A stretch of 64,000 nucleotides of DNA from Capitella teleta (Eukaryota > Annelida > Polychaeta > Capitellidae): NCBI GenBank assembly GCA_000328365.1, contig KB309044.1, positions 178,174 through 242,173 of the forward strand. The letters are read 5' to 3'. The position numbers and the translations under genes were made by a program. The stretch's first letter is position 1. Each line of letters starts with the position of its first letter. The notes beneath the pieces are model-generated. The model made no database searches. It saw only the letters and a program-made list of their open reading frames with translations, and was not told where the DNA came from. Below are positions 1 to 13,016 of this stretch, one piece after another.

Positions 1-1229
1 GGGGGATTTTGTATCTGATCCTAATAGGATAAGCGAAGCTTTCAATACGTTCTTTATCAATGTTTGGTCCAACTGTTAGCTCCAGCATTCCTCCTAGTGA
101 TGTTGAACCATCTTCGTTTCTCCACTTTGATTGTCGTAATAGCTTCTTCCTTAATCCGGTCTCTGCCACTGAGTTAGCCGACGTTATATCGGAAATGAAA
201 AACAAGTCTCCAGGATACGATGGCATCTGTGCTGATCCCATAAAAGCCGCGTGTGATAGTTTGATTTCTCCTTTATTCCACATTTTAAACCTCTCGTTTT
301 TAGAAGGAACCGTCCCTTGTGAAATGAAATTAGCACAGGCAGTACCATTATTCAAGAAAGGCTCCCCAAAAGAAATTTGTAACTACAGACCCATCTCACT
401 CCTGCCTTTATTCTCAAAAATCCTGGAAAAGCTAGTCCACAAAAGATTGTACAATTACTTGTCGACCAAAAATTTCTTCTCTCCCCATCAGTTTGGCTTT
501 CAACCAGGCCGAAATACAACTCAAGCACTAGTATCAGTAGTCGACAGAATCAGCAGAGCATTTGGGCAGGGCAAAGTAACCGTAGGCGTTCTGCTTGACT
601 TTCAAAAAGCATTCGATACCATACAACATAATATTCTTTAATCCAAGCTTTTGAGGTATGGGATCTGCGGCACCCCTCATCGATGGTTCACTAGCTACTT
701 ATCGGGTCGTCAAAAAATGGTCATTTTCAATGGTTTTACTTCTAGTAGTGGTGCTATTTCTTGTGTGGTTCCTCAGGGTTCCATCTTAGGTTCTCTTTTG
801 TTTTTGTTGTACATTAACGATATCACTTCTGTTTCTGAACATATGCATTTTACTCTTTTCGCTGATGATACAAATGCTTTCATTTCTGCTCCCAATATCG
901 ACACAGCAATAACCATTATGAATGAAGAACTAAGGCGACTAAACATCTGGCTCGTCTCCAATCGTTTGATGCTCAATCTCAGCAAGACGAAATATATCGT
1001 CTTCTAGGCTACAAACCGAGCGATTAAACACTATGATATTTCCTTGAATAATCAAATAATTGAATGCGTCAACCATGCAACATTTCTTGGTGTTATTCTT
1101 GACAGGAACTTGAGATGGGATCGCTACATCTCACATACCAGAAGTAAATATGCACGTAGTATTGGTGTGTTTACCAAAATTTACAAGAATATAACAAAAA
1201 CAAAAATAATAAATGCAAGTCAAAATTAA
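1..1229 (+). mobile_element. LINE (family A), reverse transcriptase part, 5' end off window
   Basis: Decayed non-LTR retrotransposon ORF2. The frame at 60-641 carries the RT N-terminal motifs (KSPGYDGI, NYRPISLLPLFSKILEK, QFGFQPGRNT, LLDFQKAFDT). The frame at 651-1007 continues with VPQGSILGSLLF and the catalytic FADDT box. The frame at 1044-1229 holds the thumb region (FLGVILD). The coding frame is interrupted near 60 (NV/GPTV junction), at the TAA near 640 and at the TAG near 1007, so this copy is dead. The endonuclease part would lie before base 1. A second copy of the same family is at 10,960-11,790 on the minus strand. The clade is probably CR1/Jockey-like, but I cannot fix it without a tree. 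Confidence 0.9.
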
Positions 1230-1780
1230 GATTTCAATCAGCCTAAACAGAATAAATCAATAAAATCATTCGTTTCATTCATAGTGAACAAATTATTTAT
1301 AATTTGGTCTCGTATAAGACAGAGTTCATTGATGGTTTCTCCAATGGTTATATCATTGTTAGACATTGAATCAAAATAAAATGAGTGGAATAAATTTCTT
1401 AATTGGGGTAAAAAATAATCAATATCAAAAGGGAAGAATGACAAAAGGAGTCTAAAGTTTCGAGCAGTTGTCGATTGGCTTTCTTTAGATAATCCATAAC
1501 ACAGTTTATTAAGGAGGTTTAGGCTATTACAACAGGATTTTATGAAAGGTATTAATCTTGAAAGTAACTGTATAAGAATGGAGGGTTTGTCAGTGATGGT
1601 AGGCAGTAAACAAGAGTGGGTTCTTTGACTTAAACGCCAATTTTGTTTCATACATTTTCTCCAAGTAATGGCTATATGATTAAAATAAGAACATTCAAAG
1701 CTCCACAACGATGAGGCGTAAAAACTTGTACAAAACGAGTCGAACAATCGAGATATTACATAAGCAAGCAATCGTCATTT
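1230..1780 (-). mobile_element. LINE (family B) 3' ORF2 fragment
   Basis: The minus-strand frame 1771-1238 (177 residues) matches the C-terminal domain of the LINE at 17,030-18,450. Shared blocks include FCTSFY, a WRK...WR motif, TH..LLP, QLL.R and a closing ELC.IRD.I segment. Only this 3' domain survives and the fragment is 5'-truncated. It abuts the end of the family A LINE tail to tail, near 1230. It is a retrotransposon remnant, not a host gene. Confidence 0.75.
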
Positions 1781-3116
1781 TTGCATGCAATCGTAGGTAA
1801 TTAGGTAAAATTGAGCAAATATTCCTAAAAATAACTACTTAATTAGTGTTAATTTTTGTTATTAATCACCATACGAAAGCCCCTTTGAACATGGTTATAG
1901 AGATTAGCTTGTATTATAAACACCTGATGTGACTTCCCCATTGTGAAAAATTGTCATAACGGAGTCGCTTAAGTAAGCGACCAACTCCCTGTTTGGCACG
2001 AATTATAAAATACAAGTCTACCCGACATAAAATTCATACTATAATGTGAGTAACAATGCAGAACAGATCAAACCAAGCCCAGATTTGCTAAAAAGATTAT
2101 TAGTTTGTGCATGTGCATAATTTAAGCATTTCTGGTTCGCCGAAATCGGAATCTGCGATAATCGTGTGAGCAGACATAGCAACGGGCGAAACGTAAGGAC
2201 CAATTTTCACGAGCGATGTCGAATCTGTGTGTATATACAAGCTAATTTCCATATCTATGCCTTTGGAAGCATGAGACATCCGGAAATCCTTGCATAGCGT
2301 TAGACAGCATTTCCTGGTAAATAATAAATTAAGGTGAATCGTGAGCGTGAGAGAGGCAGGTGTTGGGTGCATATATAAGAGTGTTACTCTGAGTGGGCAT
2401 CGCCTTTTGTCGAGGAAGCTCCCACAGGTAAGACCCAGACATTTATCTCTGAATTCCACAAGCAATCTTGAGATCAATCCACCCGATATATTCATCGACA
2501 TCGAAGAAATGAAATAGACGCATCACGCTCGCTGGTTCCTTTGATGCGTGCATTCATTTCGTGAGAAATATCGGCTGATTGTGGAATACGGGCAAAAGTG
2601 TTTGTCATTCGTTTGCATACCTATCTTGTTATTTATGTTGCTTGCAATTAGATGTATATTCAGGATGTTAAATATGTAGAACAAAAGAAGTAAATGAGTG
2701 TATATAATATATAGTAAGTCGGTAACAGTAACGATAGATTGAAATCATATCTGATATCAATTAATGCGGCCAACAGAAAACGCCAATTTCTCATTTATCC
2801 TCTTGTGCTTCTTTTGTTGTGTATCTTTTTGGCACCTGTATTATCATCATATTATTTCATATTTCATTATAGTCTTCTTTTTTTAGTCTTCTTCTTTTCA
2901 ATGAAGAATATCCGACTCTTTGAAGATTTTGTGGGATTTGCGTGATTTTGGCTGTGAAACCTATTATATTGCATCCCTCCCGAAAGAATGTCGAGTTTTG
3001 TTAACAATATTTGCAAACATGACATAGTTCGCTAAGATTCAGAGCAAAGAAATCCAACAAAAACCATCCTTGGAATGTGTTTGTCGCTTTGTTGTTCCGA
3101 GAAACAATGCTATCGA
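1781..3116. other. Non-coding stretch with a dispersed repeat
   Basis: I see no supportable gene. The stretch holds an 18-bp near-perfect inverted repeat at 1964-1981 (GTCGCTTA / TAAGCGAC) and the dispersed repeat listed at 1995-2242. An open minus frame at 2100-2501 lies mostly over that repeat and has no domain. A TATA-like stretch near 2371 is followed by a donor-like CAG/GTAAG near 2432, but nothing downstream supports a gene. Confidence 0.5.
1995..2242. repeat. Dispersed repeat, copy 1 (unknown class)
   Basis: About 248 bp, from GCACGAATTATAAAAT to GTATATACAAGC. It aligns along its whole length, in the same orientation, with 43,267-43,510. Shared blocks include GACATAAAATT, TGGTTCGCCGAAA, GCAACGGG and CGAGCGATGTCG. 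It has no ORF, no pol III box and no clear terminal repeats. It could be a MITE, a solo terminal repeat or an ancient SINE. Confidence 0.65.
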
Positions 3117-3165
3117 AGTTTGTTTGTTTGTTTGTTTGTTTGTTTTTTTTGTTTTTTTTTTTTTG
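3117..3165. repeat. (GTTT)n / T-rich microsatellite
   Basis: Seven or more GTTT units followed by a T-rich run. It may be the degenerate tail of a minus-strand retroposon. Confidence 0.85.
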
Positions 3166-3432
3166 TTATGGTAAACGAAATGAATATGAGCACAAGAAAG
3201 TTACACAACACACCTAAATGAGTGACTTGTCACTGATGCTGTAGCATGCATAACAGCGTGGAAACCGCTCAGGATCATTAGTATTTTTTCTCAGCTTTCA
3301 ATTTCCTGGCGGTAAGTCACTTCCATTGACTGTATAACATCGCCAGTATTCGACACCTCATAGGAAATTTTTTTTTAATGTTCCGATAACAATCCAGTGA
3401 AAAAAAAACAAAAACAAACGCGATTGTAATGT

Positions 3433-3672
3433 TGGAGAGGTGGTGGGCGAGTGGTTAAGCGTGCTTGCCTCGAAAGAGCTTGGCTCTGGCTACCTAGCTT
3501 AAGTCCTTGGGTAAGGTACTTAACTCCCGCTTAGCTCCTCGGACCACATCAGCCTTAGTTGCTTCAGGATTCCGAAGTTAAACAAGCCAGCCCCCCTCCT
3601 AAAAACCAAAAAAAAAAAAACCAAAAAAAAACAAAAGAACAAACAAACAAATAAATAAATAAATAAATAAAA
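3433..3672 (+). mobile_element. tRNA-derived SINE (type 1) with A-rich tail
   Basis: The head GGGCGAGTGGTTAAGCG is a pol III A box of the tRNA-Ser/Leu type. The expected B-box segment is missing, so the copy has an internal deletion. The body contains CCTTGGGTAAGGTACTTAA, a block seen in many invertebrate SINEs. From about 3,600 it ends in an A-rich tail running into (AAAT)n. This copy should be inactive. Confidence 0.7.
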
Positions 3673-5726
3673 TAACAGCCGCCAGATATTCAAAGTATTC
3701 GGGATGGTTTAATGGCGATCAAACAAACTCTGCATTGCATCAAAAAAAAATAAAATCAATAAAAATCAATAAAAATAGGACGATCGTCGAACAATAGCAC
3801 TTGTTTCTTAACTCAAAGGACGCCGACGAAAGAGCTGTTGCTATAAAATATTGCTCAGGTATTTCTCGGATATCCAGCATCTGGAAGTAACGCCAACGGT
3901 GAGATTATTGCCAGCACACGATTGAAGTGATTTAAGTGACCTCTTCCTTGTGCTCTCTCCTTCCAAAAGTTAATGGAATGATGTCTTCATATCGAAATGC
4001 GATATTCGTTGAGCCGATATTAAGGAAATTTAGTTCAACTGGTTTTGGCGGTAAGTAAAATAGAAAGAAAAAAAAAAGATTTGTTGTTTGTATGGCTGTT
4101 TGATATGTAAACGCAGTTTTGCAAAAGAGGGGCGTCCCAAGCGTCATATGGTTGTTGAGTTAATATTTGACTATTTTGTTCTGGAATTGATTAATGAAGT
4201 TGTCGCAATGTCATATATAACCGTGATATTGAGATGTTTAATGCAAAATACATGGCGTTAAACAGACAGACCACAGAACACCTTTAAATTTAAATTTTGT
4301 TTCATTTCAATGTATGGGATATGAGGCTGATTACAGAAAGAAACTTAAGCATCCTACATCAGCCCCACAGCCTATAAAAATGCTTAAGCCATTCCAGAAA
4401 GAAATTTAAGCGTGAGTAGGATAACGATTAATCAATCAGAATCGTTAAGTGTGGCAGAGATATACAGTGCTTGGCTCAGCAGTGTAAATTAAAGAGGACC
4501 TCTGTTTATTTCGGAACCTTTTTATATTGATTCTATGGACTTTTGTGAGTGACGAGAGACCTTTTTTCTTCTTTTTTTTTTCAATTGAGAATGATATTCA
4601 AGACAAATTAAAATACGAATTTCCGGCTCATGCAAAATATCCTGAAACCAGATGAGTGTGAGATTTATTTTATGAGAACTGCTGAAAGATCTGCTCACTC
4701 GACTTCTCCAATTGTTAACAATAGGAGAGTTATTGTTATGCCGTCACGACGGTATGAAATCGAACGCGAGAAGAAAGCGAGATTTTAAACCTCTCAAATT
4801 CGATATATCTAGGAATTAGCCCGGCCACCGCAAGCAAATTGTCTAAAAATATGTCCATCGAAAGGTGTATGTCTTGTGGGATGCATCCTCTATCACCCGT
4901 TACTAGTTCAAAACAATCAGAGGTCCTCTTTAAGTTACAGTCTGGAATCGGCCCCTGATCCATAAAAGATACGTATGGCTAATATTCGATTGGCAATTGT
5001 GCACCTTGAATGTTTTGTCAATGATGGACGGTTTCCTCATTTTTCACAATGTAATAAGAATTCACAATTAGGTAACTTTATATTGACTTGTCTAACTTTC
5101 ACTCATTTACAGCAAGACCTTGAAGTTCATTAGTAGTGATATAGATCATGATATGCAATATAATTTATGAAGGATGTTTTCATACATAATGAAAATATCG
5201 CATTCTGCTTGATAAGAGCTATTCTTGTATTCAGACATTACAAGGTTAATTACACTTACTGTGTCTTCCGATCATCTTCCTATTCATTCAAAAGGGAAAG
5301 GGAAATCGTCAAGCATCATTATGGTTAGATTTTCTTCAAGGTCTGGTCAAGCGGCCGAGTTCCGGGTGACATCATTGTGGCCTTCTCTGAATGAATATAT
5401 GATAAACCAGAAAACAACCTTCGATAATTTTCATTTCTGATGACTCTCCATTTGCAGCATTATTATTTCATTTCATAAATGTGGGTGTTCAGAAGGTTGT
5501 GATCTGTTACTCGGATAGGATTAATTGAGGCCAAAGCCATGAAGCCATGTTTATAGCCGTTATACATAATTATGAAATCGCTGGTGCACTATTGTTTCTA
5601 CTGAGTAGCTAATACAAAAATACACAGCAGGATATGCCCACGAGCAAAATAATACAAGTTTATGGTCCATTAAGGGAACTGGTATGGTACACCTGACACG
5701 TTCCACTCTGATTGCAGGCATCCGAG
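3673..5726. other. Non-coding stretch upstream of the GPCR
   Basis: AT-rich sequence with short open frames on both strands and no recognisable domain. A TTGCAG at 5711-5716 looks like a 3' splice site 10 nt before the GPCR start codon, so an untranslated 5' exon may lie somewhere in this stretch. I could not locate it. Confidence 0.4.
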
Positions 5727-7629
5727 ATGAGCGGGGTAACCGACCCTGGGTTGCTGGATGCTACCACAGAAGCACTAGCCACCACCACAGTTGCCCCAAA
5801 CCACATGACTCCTTTCTTCTGGGGTTTCATCGTTATAATGTGGATTACAGCAGCAGCGACTTTGTTCGGAAACATCCTCGTCCTTCTGGCATTCGCTTCT
5901 GATCGGAAACTGGGTAAAATCAACTTCAACCTGTACATTGTCAACCTGGCAATTACTGACATATGTGTGTCTGCGATTGGGATGCCTCTCTTTGCACTGG
6001 ATCTCTACCGTGGCAGCTGGCCCTTCGACCAAGTGACATGTGCTTTTTGGATTCTCATGGACTGGGGAATGACCTTCTTGAGCATTTTCACCTTGGTCGC
6101 AATCAGCGTTGATAGGTTTGTAAAAAAGCAATAAAAAGAAAAGAACAAAAAGAAAGAACAAAAATCGATAAAAATGAGAGGTCTTTTTCTTATGTCAGGG
6201 AGAAGTTTTTTTTTCCGTGGCATACATGTAATAGTATTCCAGCATTCCAGAGAAGGGATAGGGGATAGCTCAATCAGTATATTAGAACATTCGACTTTAT
6301 TAACCCAATACCTCCTACTATGTGAGAGGGTAAGGTCCAATTGGGTGCCGCGCTATGATTATAGAAATTTGCAATGCTGCCTAACTGTTTGGTAAATTAA
6401 GGTTATGGTGCATAAGTAATGGTAATGTGCAGGATGAAGGAGTCTAGGGTGTAATATTGAGATCTGAGAACGAGTATTCGGCAATTACGTACCAGGCTTC
6501 TCAAGTGGCGAATGTATCATCCACTTGCCAGATAGCTTCCTCTTGCATGAAAACATGTCAACCTTGGAACCTCCTCAAACAACTAAAATTCATGTGGTGC
6601 CCGGATGTAAGCATTATTAAGGTATGTTCTTTACAAAGGTCACACAGTTGGTGACTGGTTTCGAGCCTACTGTCGCCACGCAGTGCCAAGCATTAAATTG
6701 CAAATTTATAAACCTCATATTGATTTTTAGCCCGACTCATCATCAAAATTCATTTTGTTGTCAGGTGTATATATTAATTGATTTATTCTTACAGATACTG
6801 GGCCGCGTGTTGGCCAAACAGCTATCGTAAGCTGAATGTGACCAAATTTCGCACCCTGGTTACCATTGCTATTGCATGGTAAGTGCAACTCTTCATAAAG
6901 CCTCCTGCTAAAAAAGCTGATATTTGTATGTGTACTAGGCTGTGTGTGATACTTATCTGGGTGCCCCCATGGCTCAAGGACCGGCTGACATACAGTGAAC
7001 CTGGAACGTGCGTGTGGTCGACAGATAACAACAGGGAGTACGTCTTGTTTGTCGCAATTGCTGGCTATCACGGTCCAAGTTTCATCATGATATTTTGCTA
7101 CGTCAAAGTCTACAGAGTCATGCAGAGAAGTAGCACCAAATTTGTAAGCAAGATAGCCCCTGCTGTTGGTTCCTCACAGCCTGGAGGGTCCTCAAAACCT
7201 GCTGGGTCCTCAGTTGCCAAACAACCAAGTATACAGCCAAGTGCTGGCACTTCTACCATTCATACAGATGATCTGTCCAAAGCTGACCAGAGCACGCTTA
7301 CAACGAGCGATGGAACCAGCAAAAAGCCAGCCCCCACAACCCAAAATGTTGCCCAGCAGAAAAAACAGTCACAAATGACCAAAGAACGACGCCTGTTTGT
7401 CAGTCTGAGCTACATTTTGATTGCGTACCTGGTAACTTGGTCGCCGTTTCACATCACCTTTGATATTGATTATTTCAAACCGAATGTCGTGCCATTTGAG
7501 TGGTACTGTGTTGCTTACTTAACCAGCTACGGCAACTCAATGCTGAACCCGATTCTATACGCTGCTAGCAGCCATGATTTCCGAACAGCCTTTAAGAGAA
7601 TCCTCACTTGCAAGATCTTTAAAAACTGA
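5727..7629 (+). CDS. Class A (rhodopsin-family) GPCR, aminergic-receptor type
   Basis: Three exons: 5727-6115, 6795-6878 and 6939-7629. Phases agree and give 387 residues. The first intron splits the Arg codon of the DRY motif and the second splits a Trp codon in TM4. Class A hallmarks are GN in TM1, NLAITD in TM2, a TM3 Cys, DRY at 129-131, TWSPF in TM6 and NPILY in TM7. TM3 carries Asp112 at position 3.32, the amine-binding acid of aminergic receptors, with Trp at 3.28, and TM7 has Tyr 7.43. TM5 lacks the serines of catecholamine receptors, so muscarinic- or histamine-like relatives fit better. The third loop is long and Ser/Thr/Pro-rich. ATG 5727 is the first Met in frame. The ligand cannot be called. 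Confidence 0.88.
6254..6350 (+). repeat. Possible tRNA-derived SINE head in GPCR intron 1
   Basis: GATAGCTCAATCAGTA matches a pol III A box and resembles the head of the type 2 SINE found elsewhere here. A weak B-box-like AAGGTCCAATTGGG follows about 60 nt later. No complete SINE body was seen. Confidence 0.3.
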
Positions 7630-10600
7630 AAGTTGCATTATACTTTACATCTTTTGAATTGAATTCAATTCAATCCAATTCAATTCAATTGAATGGAATT
7701 CAATTCAATTGAATTGATGTTAATTTCGTCCAGAGAAAAAAAAATAAGCAAAATAAAAATAAACTCAATAAAATTTCTATTGATTATAATCAATATAATA
7801 ATATATAAAGATCCAAAAAGTGAAATGATCGCAGAAAGCTTACAAACATGTACAGCAAACGAGCGGACGGGAGAAACCACGTAGGATAATAGCCCCTGGT
7901 CCAAGCAAAGGCCATAAGACGAAGGGATACTATTATAGTGAAAGCTCAGTCATAGAATCGCTCGATATGAATTACTAGACGGGGAGAACATACAGTGAAA
8001 GTTTTTAATCACTTGATATGCATAACCAATGCACGCATAAACGTTAGTGTGTGCTTCGTTTTCGCACACGTGTCAAATATGCCGTTTAGGTATATCTGGT
8101 TGTTTGAGATAGGGCTGAAATATCGTAATATTGTTGTACTAATGACTTATGATGGTCATATTTCAGTGGTTGGATTTTGTTTTGCTTTTAATGATGAGAT
8201 ACATGATCATGTTTGCTGTAGTGTTTGTGAAATAAAGGTCTTTCTGTTTATGTACCTGTTTTCTTAATTATTAACACCCAAAGTTGTTTATGCCAAAACT
8301 TTGATTTTCACATTATTAGGTTCCTGCTATGTTCTATCAAAGAAGCTTTGACAAAAAACCAAACTCACTATTCGCTCAACGTTTGCTCAGCAAGCAGGGC
8401 GCCCCCTGCTGAACAAGCTCCAATCTGCATGCTTTAAGAGTGGAGGAGTTGGTCTCTAAAGCTGTTGCAATCTCATTCACTGGCTTCACAGGTCTGGATT
8501 TTAACCATATATTACCTTCACTCGATCATTAGGTTTACACAATGAAACGAAATTCAATGACAGTTCCCTTCATTTATTTTATAAAACAGGCAATGAAATA
8601 TGATTGCATAAAGTGTATAAAAATCATAAGATCATAAAATCATAAGATTGTGATACAGGAGAAGCATAAGAGAGAACAAATAGTAATCACAATTACAACA
8701 ATAATCTATGCATATACATATGAACCATAATTATAATTTATTTTTGCCAATGCTAATTAAACCATAGCAGAAAACCGATGGGAATTTATTCGTGTGTAAT
8801 AGTTATACAAGTTATTATGACAATATTTTACCATTAATCACACTATTTCAATGATAGTTGATAATATTTATATTCCTAACACAATACTATAAAATTGCAC
8901 TAATGGAATATAGTCCAGTCAATGAAGTTTCAAAAAGGGGAGGGCGGACAAAATTGCAACATAATTTATATTTAGAGAACCCGATGCAGATTTTATAACA
9001 AAATTATTGGTACGATAATTTCATTTATCGACGGCGAAAAGGGGGTCCTAACATTTTGGTCCAGTTTCGTCATTATTCTTGTCCACTCTTTGCGTCTGCG
9101 GAAAATATCTTGACCGGAAGTCAAGTGGGTGAAGCGACGCTAACCGCCAGTGTTGTTTTTTCTTGATTCGCAATCGGAATTTCTTAAGCTTTGCGTTATT
9201 ATATTCCCACACCTGTGTCGTCAGGCTTATTATATTCCCACACCTGTGCCGTTAGGCAAAACTTGTATGGGTTTTCACCCAATTCACTATTCACTGATTC
9301 TGCCAATTCACTTACTTGTCAATTATTAGCTCTCTTCATTTTACCTAACCATAATTTACTATTCACTGCATTGTCTTATCCTGCCGACAAACTAGCTCGG
9401 TTTTCCTAATTTGTTATTCTTATATATGGACTCCCTTAACGCCATAATTTACCAATTCCTATCTTTTTCCATTTTCAACCAAGCGATAAATATTTTTATA
9501 TTTAGAGAACCAGATGCTGCATAACATATCCAAAATCCACAAAAAAAAAATTAGCATTGCGAAAACTACCCAAAATATTGGGTATGAAATCCGGTCATAG
9601 GGTACGTATTAAAAAGGGTTTAGCGTATCATTCATGACATGGTGGAATTTATCGCTGTTAATTATTATGCCCAAAATGATGAATAGATGTTACTCTCAAG
9701 GAATGATTCAACATACTTACTAATTTCCCGCCAGTTTTCGAATCCTAGAAAAAAAAAAGTTCTGAGACATCGATCAAGAAACTCTGACCTCGCATCTTCA
9801 CCCATATTGTCAAAGTTTCTATATAGATAGCGGCTTGCAACTTACATCAGATTGTAGCCCACGCAATTTACAATAAGTGCATATTAAATATATTAAATAT
9901 ATTAAATACATAGTTAATCATACGGAAACAAAATCCTAATCACTTACCCTACCCCATAAATGCTGACTTTGGTTAATTTGTTTTTGCAATTGTCATATTT
10001 CTAGAAATAAAACAGATAGATCTGGCGTTCACAGTGGCGGCCTCAATTCGCAGCCAATAGACGGCAGTGGGAGCCCGCTGTTGACAAGACGACAACCAAG
10101 AAACAGACAACCATTAGAAATACTCAGATTGTCCCTGACTTTCCAAAAGGAATTGTCTGTACCCTCCCTGATATAGCGCATCGCTGTTGACAATACTAGG
10201 TCTCGTTTGGTTCCTTGATGATGAGCTCCGAGTTCGTTGATTTCAGTTGTCGACTGTTGAAGTTCACCATGCACACAGTGTTTCTATCCTCGTCATCTTC
10301 TTCCTCGTCAAATTCGGGATACACATGGCAGACGGCTCAGAGCGTCGGCGTTTGCATTACGTTTGTTTGTGTTACGTTTGTTTGTGTTACGTTTTTTTGT
10401 GTTACGGTAGCTGTACTGGCTCAGGGTAAGGGCCCATCTGGCCAGCCGATCCGCTGCTAAAGCTGGAGTCACGATGTTGGATCCAAAGAGTGCCATTAAT
10501 GGCTGTGGTCTGTGACAAGTATGAATCTCTCGTCCGTTCAGAAATTGGAATACTATATTGGTGGGGTGATTTTAAGATCGAACGATTTCCAAATCACATA

Positions 10601-10959
10601 AATGTCCCACTTAATTACACTCTCTTGCTTTACTCAAGTTTAGGACATTTAGGGCGTTTCGTAAACTTCCATGAACATCAATATCACCATTATCATATTG
10701 CAAATTCAGCTGGGTTCTAAAAACTTCTAAGTGTAAGCAAGTAATGTATGTGGCGGGAAGAGGAAGCAATCAGAAGAACAGGTTGAAAGAGGAAAGAGGA
10801 TGGCGAACCAAAAGAGTTGTTGCATCAGGATATTGAATGAAACATTTGCCGTTTTTGATGACTCGGATTGCGATTGTTGGGCAACCTCTGTGTTACATAT
10901 ATAGGATAAAATACAATAGGATAGAATAGTTTATTGTAATGTATGAAAAATGTCAAAAA
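7630..10959. other. GPCR 3' region and non-coding stretch
   Basis: An AATAAA at 8231-8236 is a possible poly(A) signal for the GPCR. A pentamer tract at 7657-7716 alternates TTCAA and TTGAA units, so it is self-complementary. About 33 bp around ATATTCCCACACCTGTG is tandemly doubled near 9,200-9,262. A 15-bp unit (GTTACGTTTGTTTGT) is repeated about three times at 10,356-10,405. I see no convincing coding sequence. Confidence 0.5.
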
Positions 10960-11790
10960 TAAAACAAATTACATCGAGTCAGATGTTAAGTCGCCTTAAT
11001 TCTTCGTTCATACTACTTATCACTTCGTCGACATTTGAAGCAGAGATGAAATCTTTATTGGTATTTATGTATTACTTAATTAAGTACTGTTTGAAGTTCT
11101 GTTAAACTTACTGTTTTTGTTTTTCATATAAAATGTACATACTTGAGTTTGTGAATAAAATGATATAATGAATGAAAGCTTTAGTATCATCAGCGAAGAG
11201 AGTAAAATGCATATGTTCAGAGACAGAAGTGACATCGTTAATGTAACAAAACCAATAAAGGACCTAGGATAGAACCCTGAGGAACACCACAATAATTTAA
11301 ATCAGTACAGCCATTAGAAGTACAGTCATTGAAAATTACCCTTTGTTGACGACCCGATAAGTAGTTATAATGAACCAACGATGAGGGGTGCCACGGATTT
11401 TATACCTCAAAAGCTTGGAGAGAATAATTTTATGTTGTACGGTGTCGAATGTCTTTTGAAAGTCAAGCAGAACACCTATGGTGACTTTGCCCGGCTCAAA
11501 TGCTCTGCTTATTCTGTCGACTACCAATACCAGTGCTACTGCTTGGGTTGTCTTTCTTGACCAACAAGTAATCGTACAATCAAATGTGGAATAGTTTCTC
11601 TATATTTTTTTAGAACACAGGCAAGAGAGAAATGGGTGTGTAGTTACAAAATTCTTTTGAAAACCTTTCTTGAACAATGGTACAACCCTTGTTATTTTCA
11701 TCTTGCAAGGCACGGTTCTTTCTAAAAATGAGAGGTTTAAAATGTGGAGTAAAGAAGAAATCAATAGCTTAACTAATTGCAAATAAAATA
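10960..11790 (-). mobile_element. LINE (family A) internal fragment
   Basis: On the minus strand this repeats the RT of the LINE at 1-1229: LLHILNLSFLERTVPCKM near 11,750-11,690, then VDRISRAFEPGK, LLDFQKTFDT and RGTPHRWF at 11,527-11,390, then a degenerate PQGSIL block near 11,280 and the segment after the catalytic box near 11,000. It has several frame breaks and no EN or 3' tail. It is an old, truncated copy. Confidence 0.85.
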
Positions 11791-12402
11791 ATCAAATTTC
11801 ATTGATTTTTCAGACTAGCAAAAGCAATGCATGTAGACAAGAATTGTTATAAACCAAATGGCATGAAAAGCCAATATAAATTGTTTTAGGGTTCAGCAGT
11901 GCTGTTATAGTACTACAATCAATCAAAAAAGTAGGATTAATAATGGGTAAATAGACCTATCACAAGTACTCATGTCGCTAGCAACCATTGATCCACTCAT
12001 GAGGGAATGTTTTACATTAACCCTAGTACGCATACTGCGCAATGCGCATCCTACATCAGTCCAATATATTTTGAGACAACTCGAGTATATGTACATGCAG
12101 CATGGTATAAATCATTAAATTAATTTTAATGAAGCAAACTGAATAAAATCTACTTCCACGGATAGCTCAGATAGTAAGTGTATAAACAATACTATAAACA
12201 AAATAAAGACTTGTACGAATGATAACTTCTTGTAATACTGACTGTAAAATATTTGGATTGAATCGGCTGAGAGCCGCTGATAGCGTGATCGGCTGATAGC
12301 GGCTGGCCGACGGCATCGATCAGCAGCGGTCAGCTAAGGGGTCTACAGCACTTTCATTCCGGGAAACAGCTCTGGCAAGTCGCACTTTGCGGCTTTGCTA
12401 TT
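11791..12402. other. Non-coding stretch
   Basis: No gene seen. It contains CGGATAGCTCAGATAGT near 12,160, which resembles a pol III A box without a B box. A GC-rich patch at 12,258-12,340 has repeated GCGGCTG / CAGCAGCGG strings. Confidence 0.4.
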
Positions 12403-12858
12403 TTAGTGTCTTTCACCGTCCGATGACATGGTCTGCATGCTTGATCTTTCATCCATCCTTCGGGTGTTGACGACCGTTCTAGCTGAAATATTAGACCTAA
12501 TTGTTCTGCTGTACAGCAACTCTGTAGAACTTGGCAGATGACTACTCAATGGTGTACTTCTGTAACACATCAATGCCACCTTTGGGTCTGTATCCGCCAT
12601 CTTTGCTTTCTTAAGGATGCTCTCAACCACTCCAACCATTCGTTCGCAAAACCCATTAGACTGAAAATACCTTGGCGAACTGGTTACATGGTTGAACTCC
12701 CATTCATCAGCAAAAACCTTGAATTGACTACTACTGTACTGTGGACCATTGTCGCTGTAGAACTTATTTGGTACACTGTGTACTGCAAACAACTCCTTTA
12801 AGTATCTGATAACAGTGTGCAATAACATGGTGGCAACGAACGAACACAACGTACTCAA
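12403..12858 (-). mobile_element. Gypsy-type LTR retrotransposon fossil: integrase core fragment
   Basis: The minus-strand frame is recognisable as a retroviral-type integrase catalytic core of the Ty3/gypsy kind (SDNGPQYSS, QSNGFCERMV). It is an isolated, broken fragment. No LTRs were identified around it. It lies in opposite orientation to the gypsy remnant that starts at 13,381, and whether the two come from one insertion cannot be told here. Confidence 0.85.
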
Positions 12859-13016
12859 CGAAGCGACGCATGGCTCACAGCTCGATTGACGATCAGCAAC
12901 GTAAACTCAAGTTCAGCACCTCAGAATAGATTGGAACTCTGGATCGACCGTCGGAGAACTGTGAAAAGCACCGTAGACAAGAAGATAAGGGAACTTTTGT
13001 ATAGATGAGTGTGTGT

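Noticed and set aside
2100-2501. 133-codon minus-strand open frame
   Set aside because: Mostly overlaps a dispersed non-coding repeat, and the frame is not kept in the other copy at 43.3 kb.
5712-5726. Upstream in-frame TTG start for the GPCR
   Set aside because: TTG is not a credible start here, and TTGCAG at this spot looks like a splice acceptor; ATG 5727 was used.
6939-7629. GPCR exon 3 as a stand-alone gene
   Set aside because: It begins in TM4 and joins upstream exons in phase through good splice sites that restore the DRY motif.
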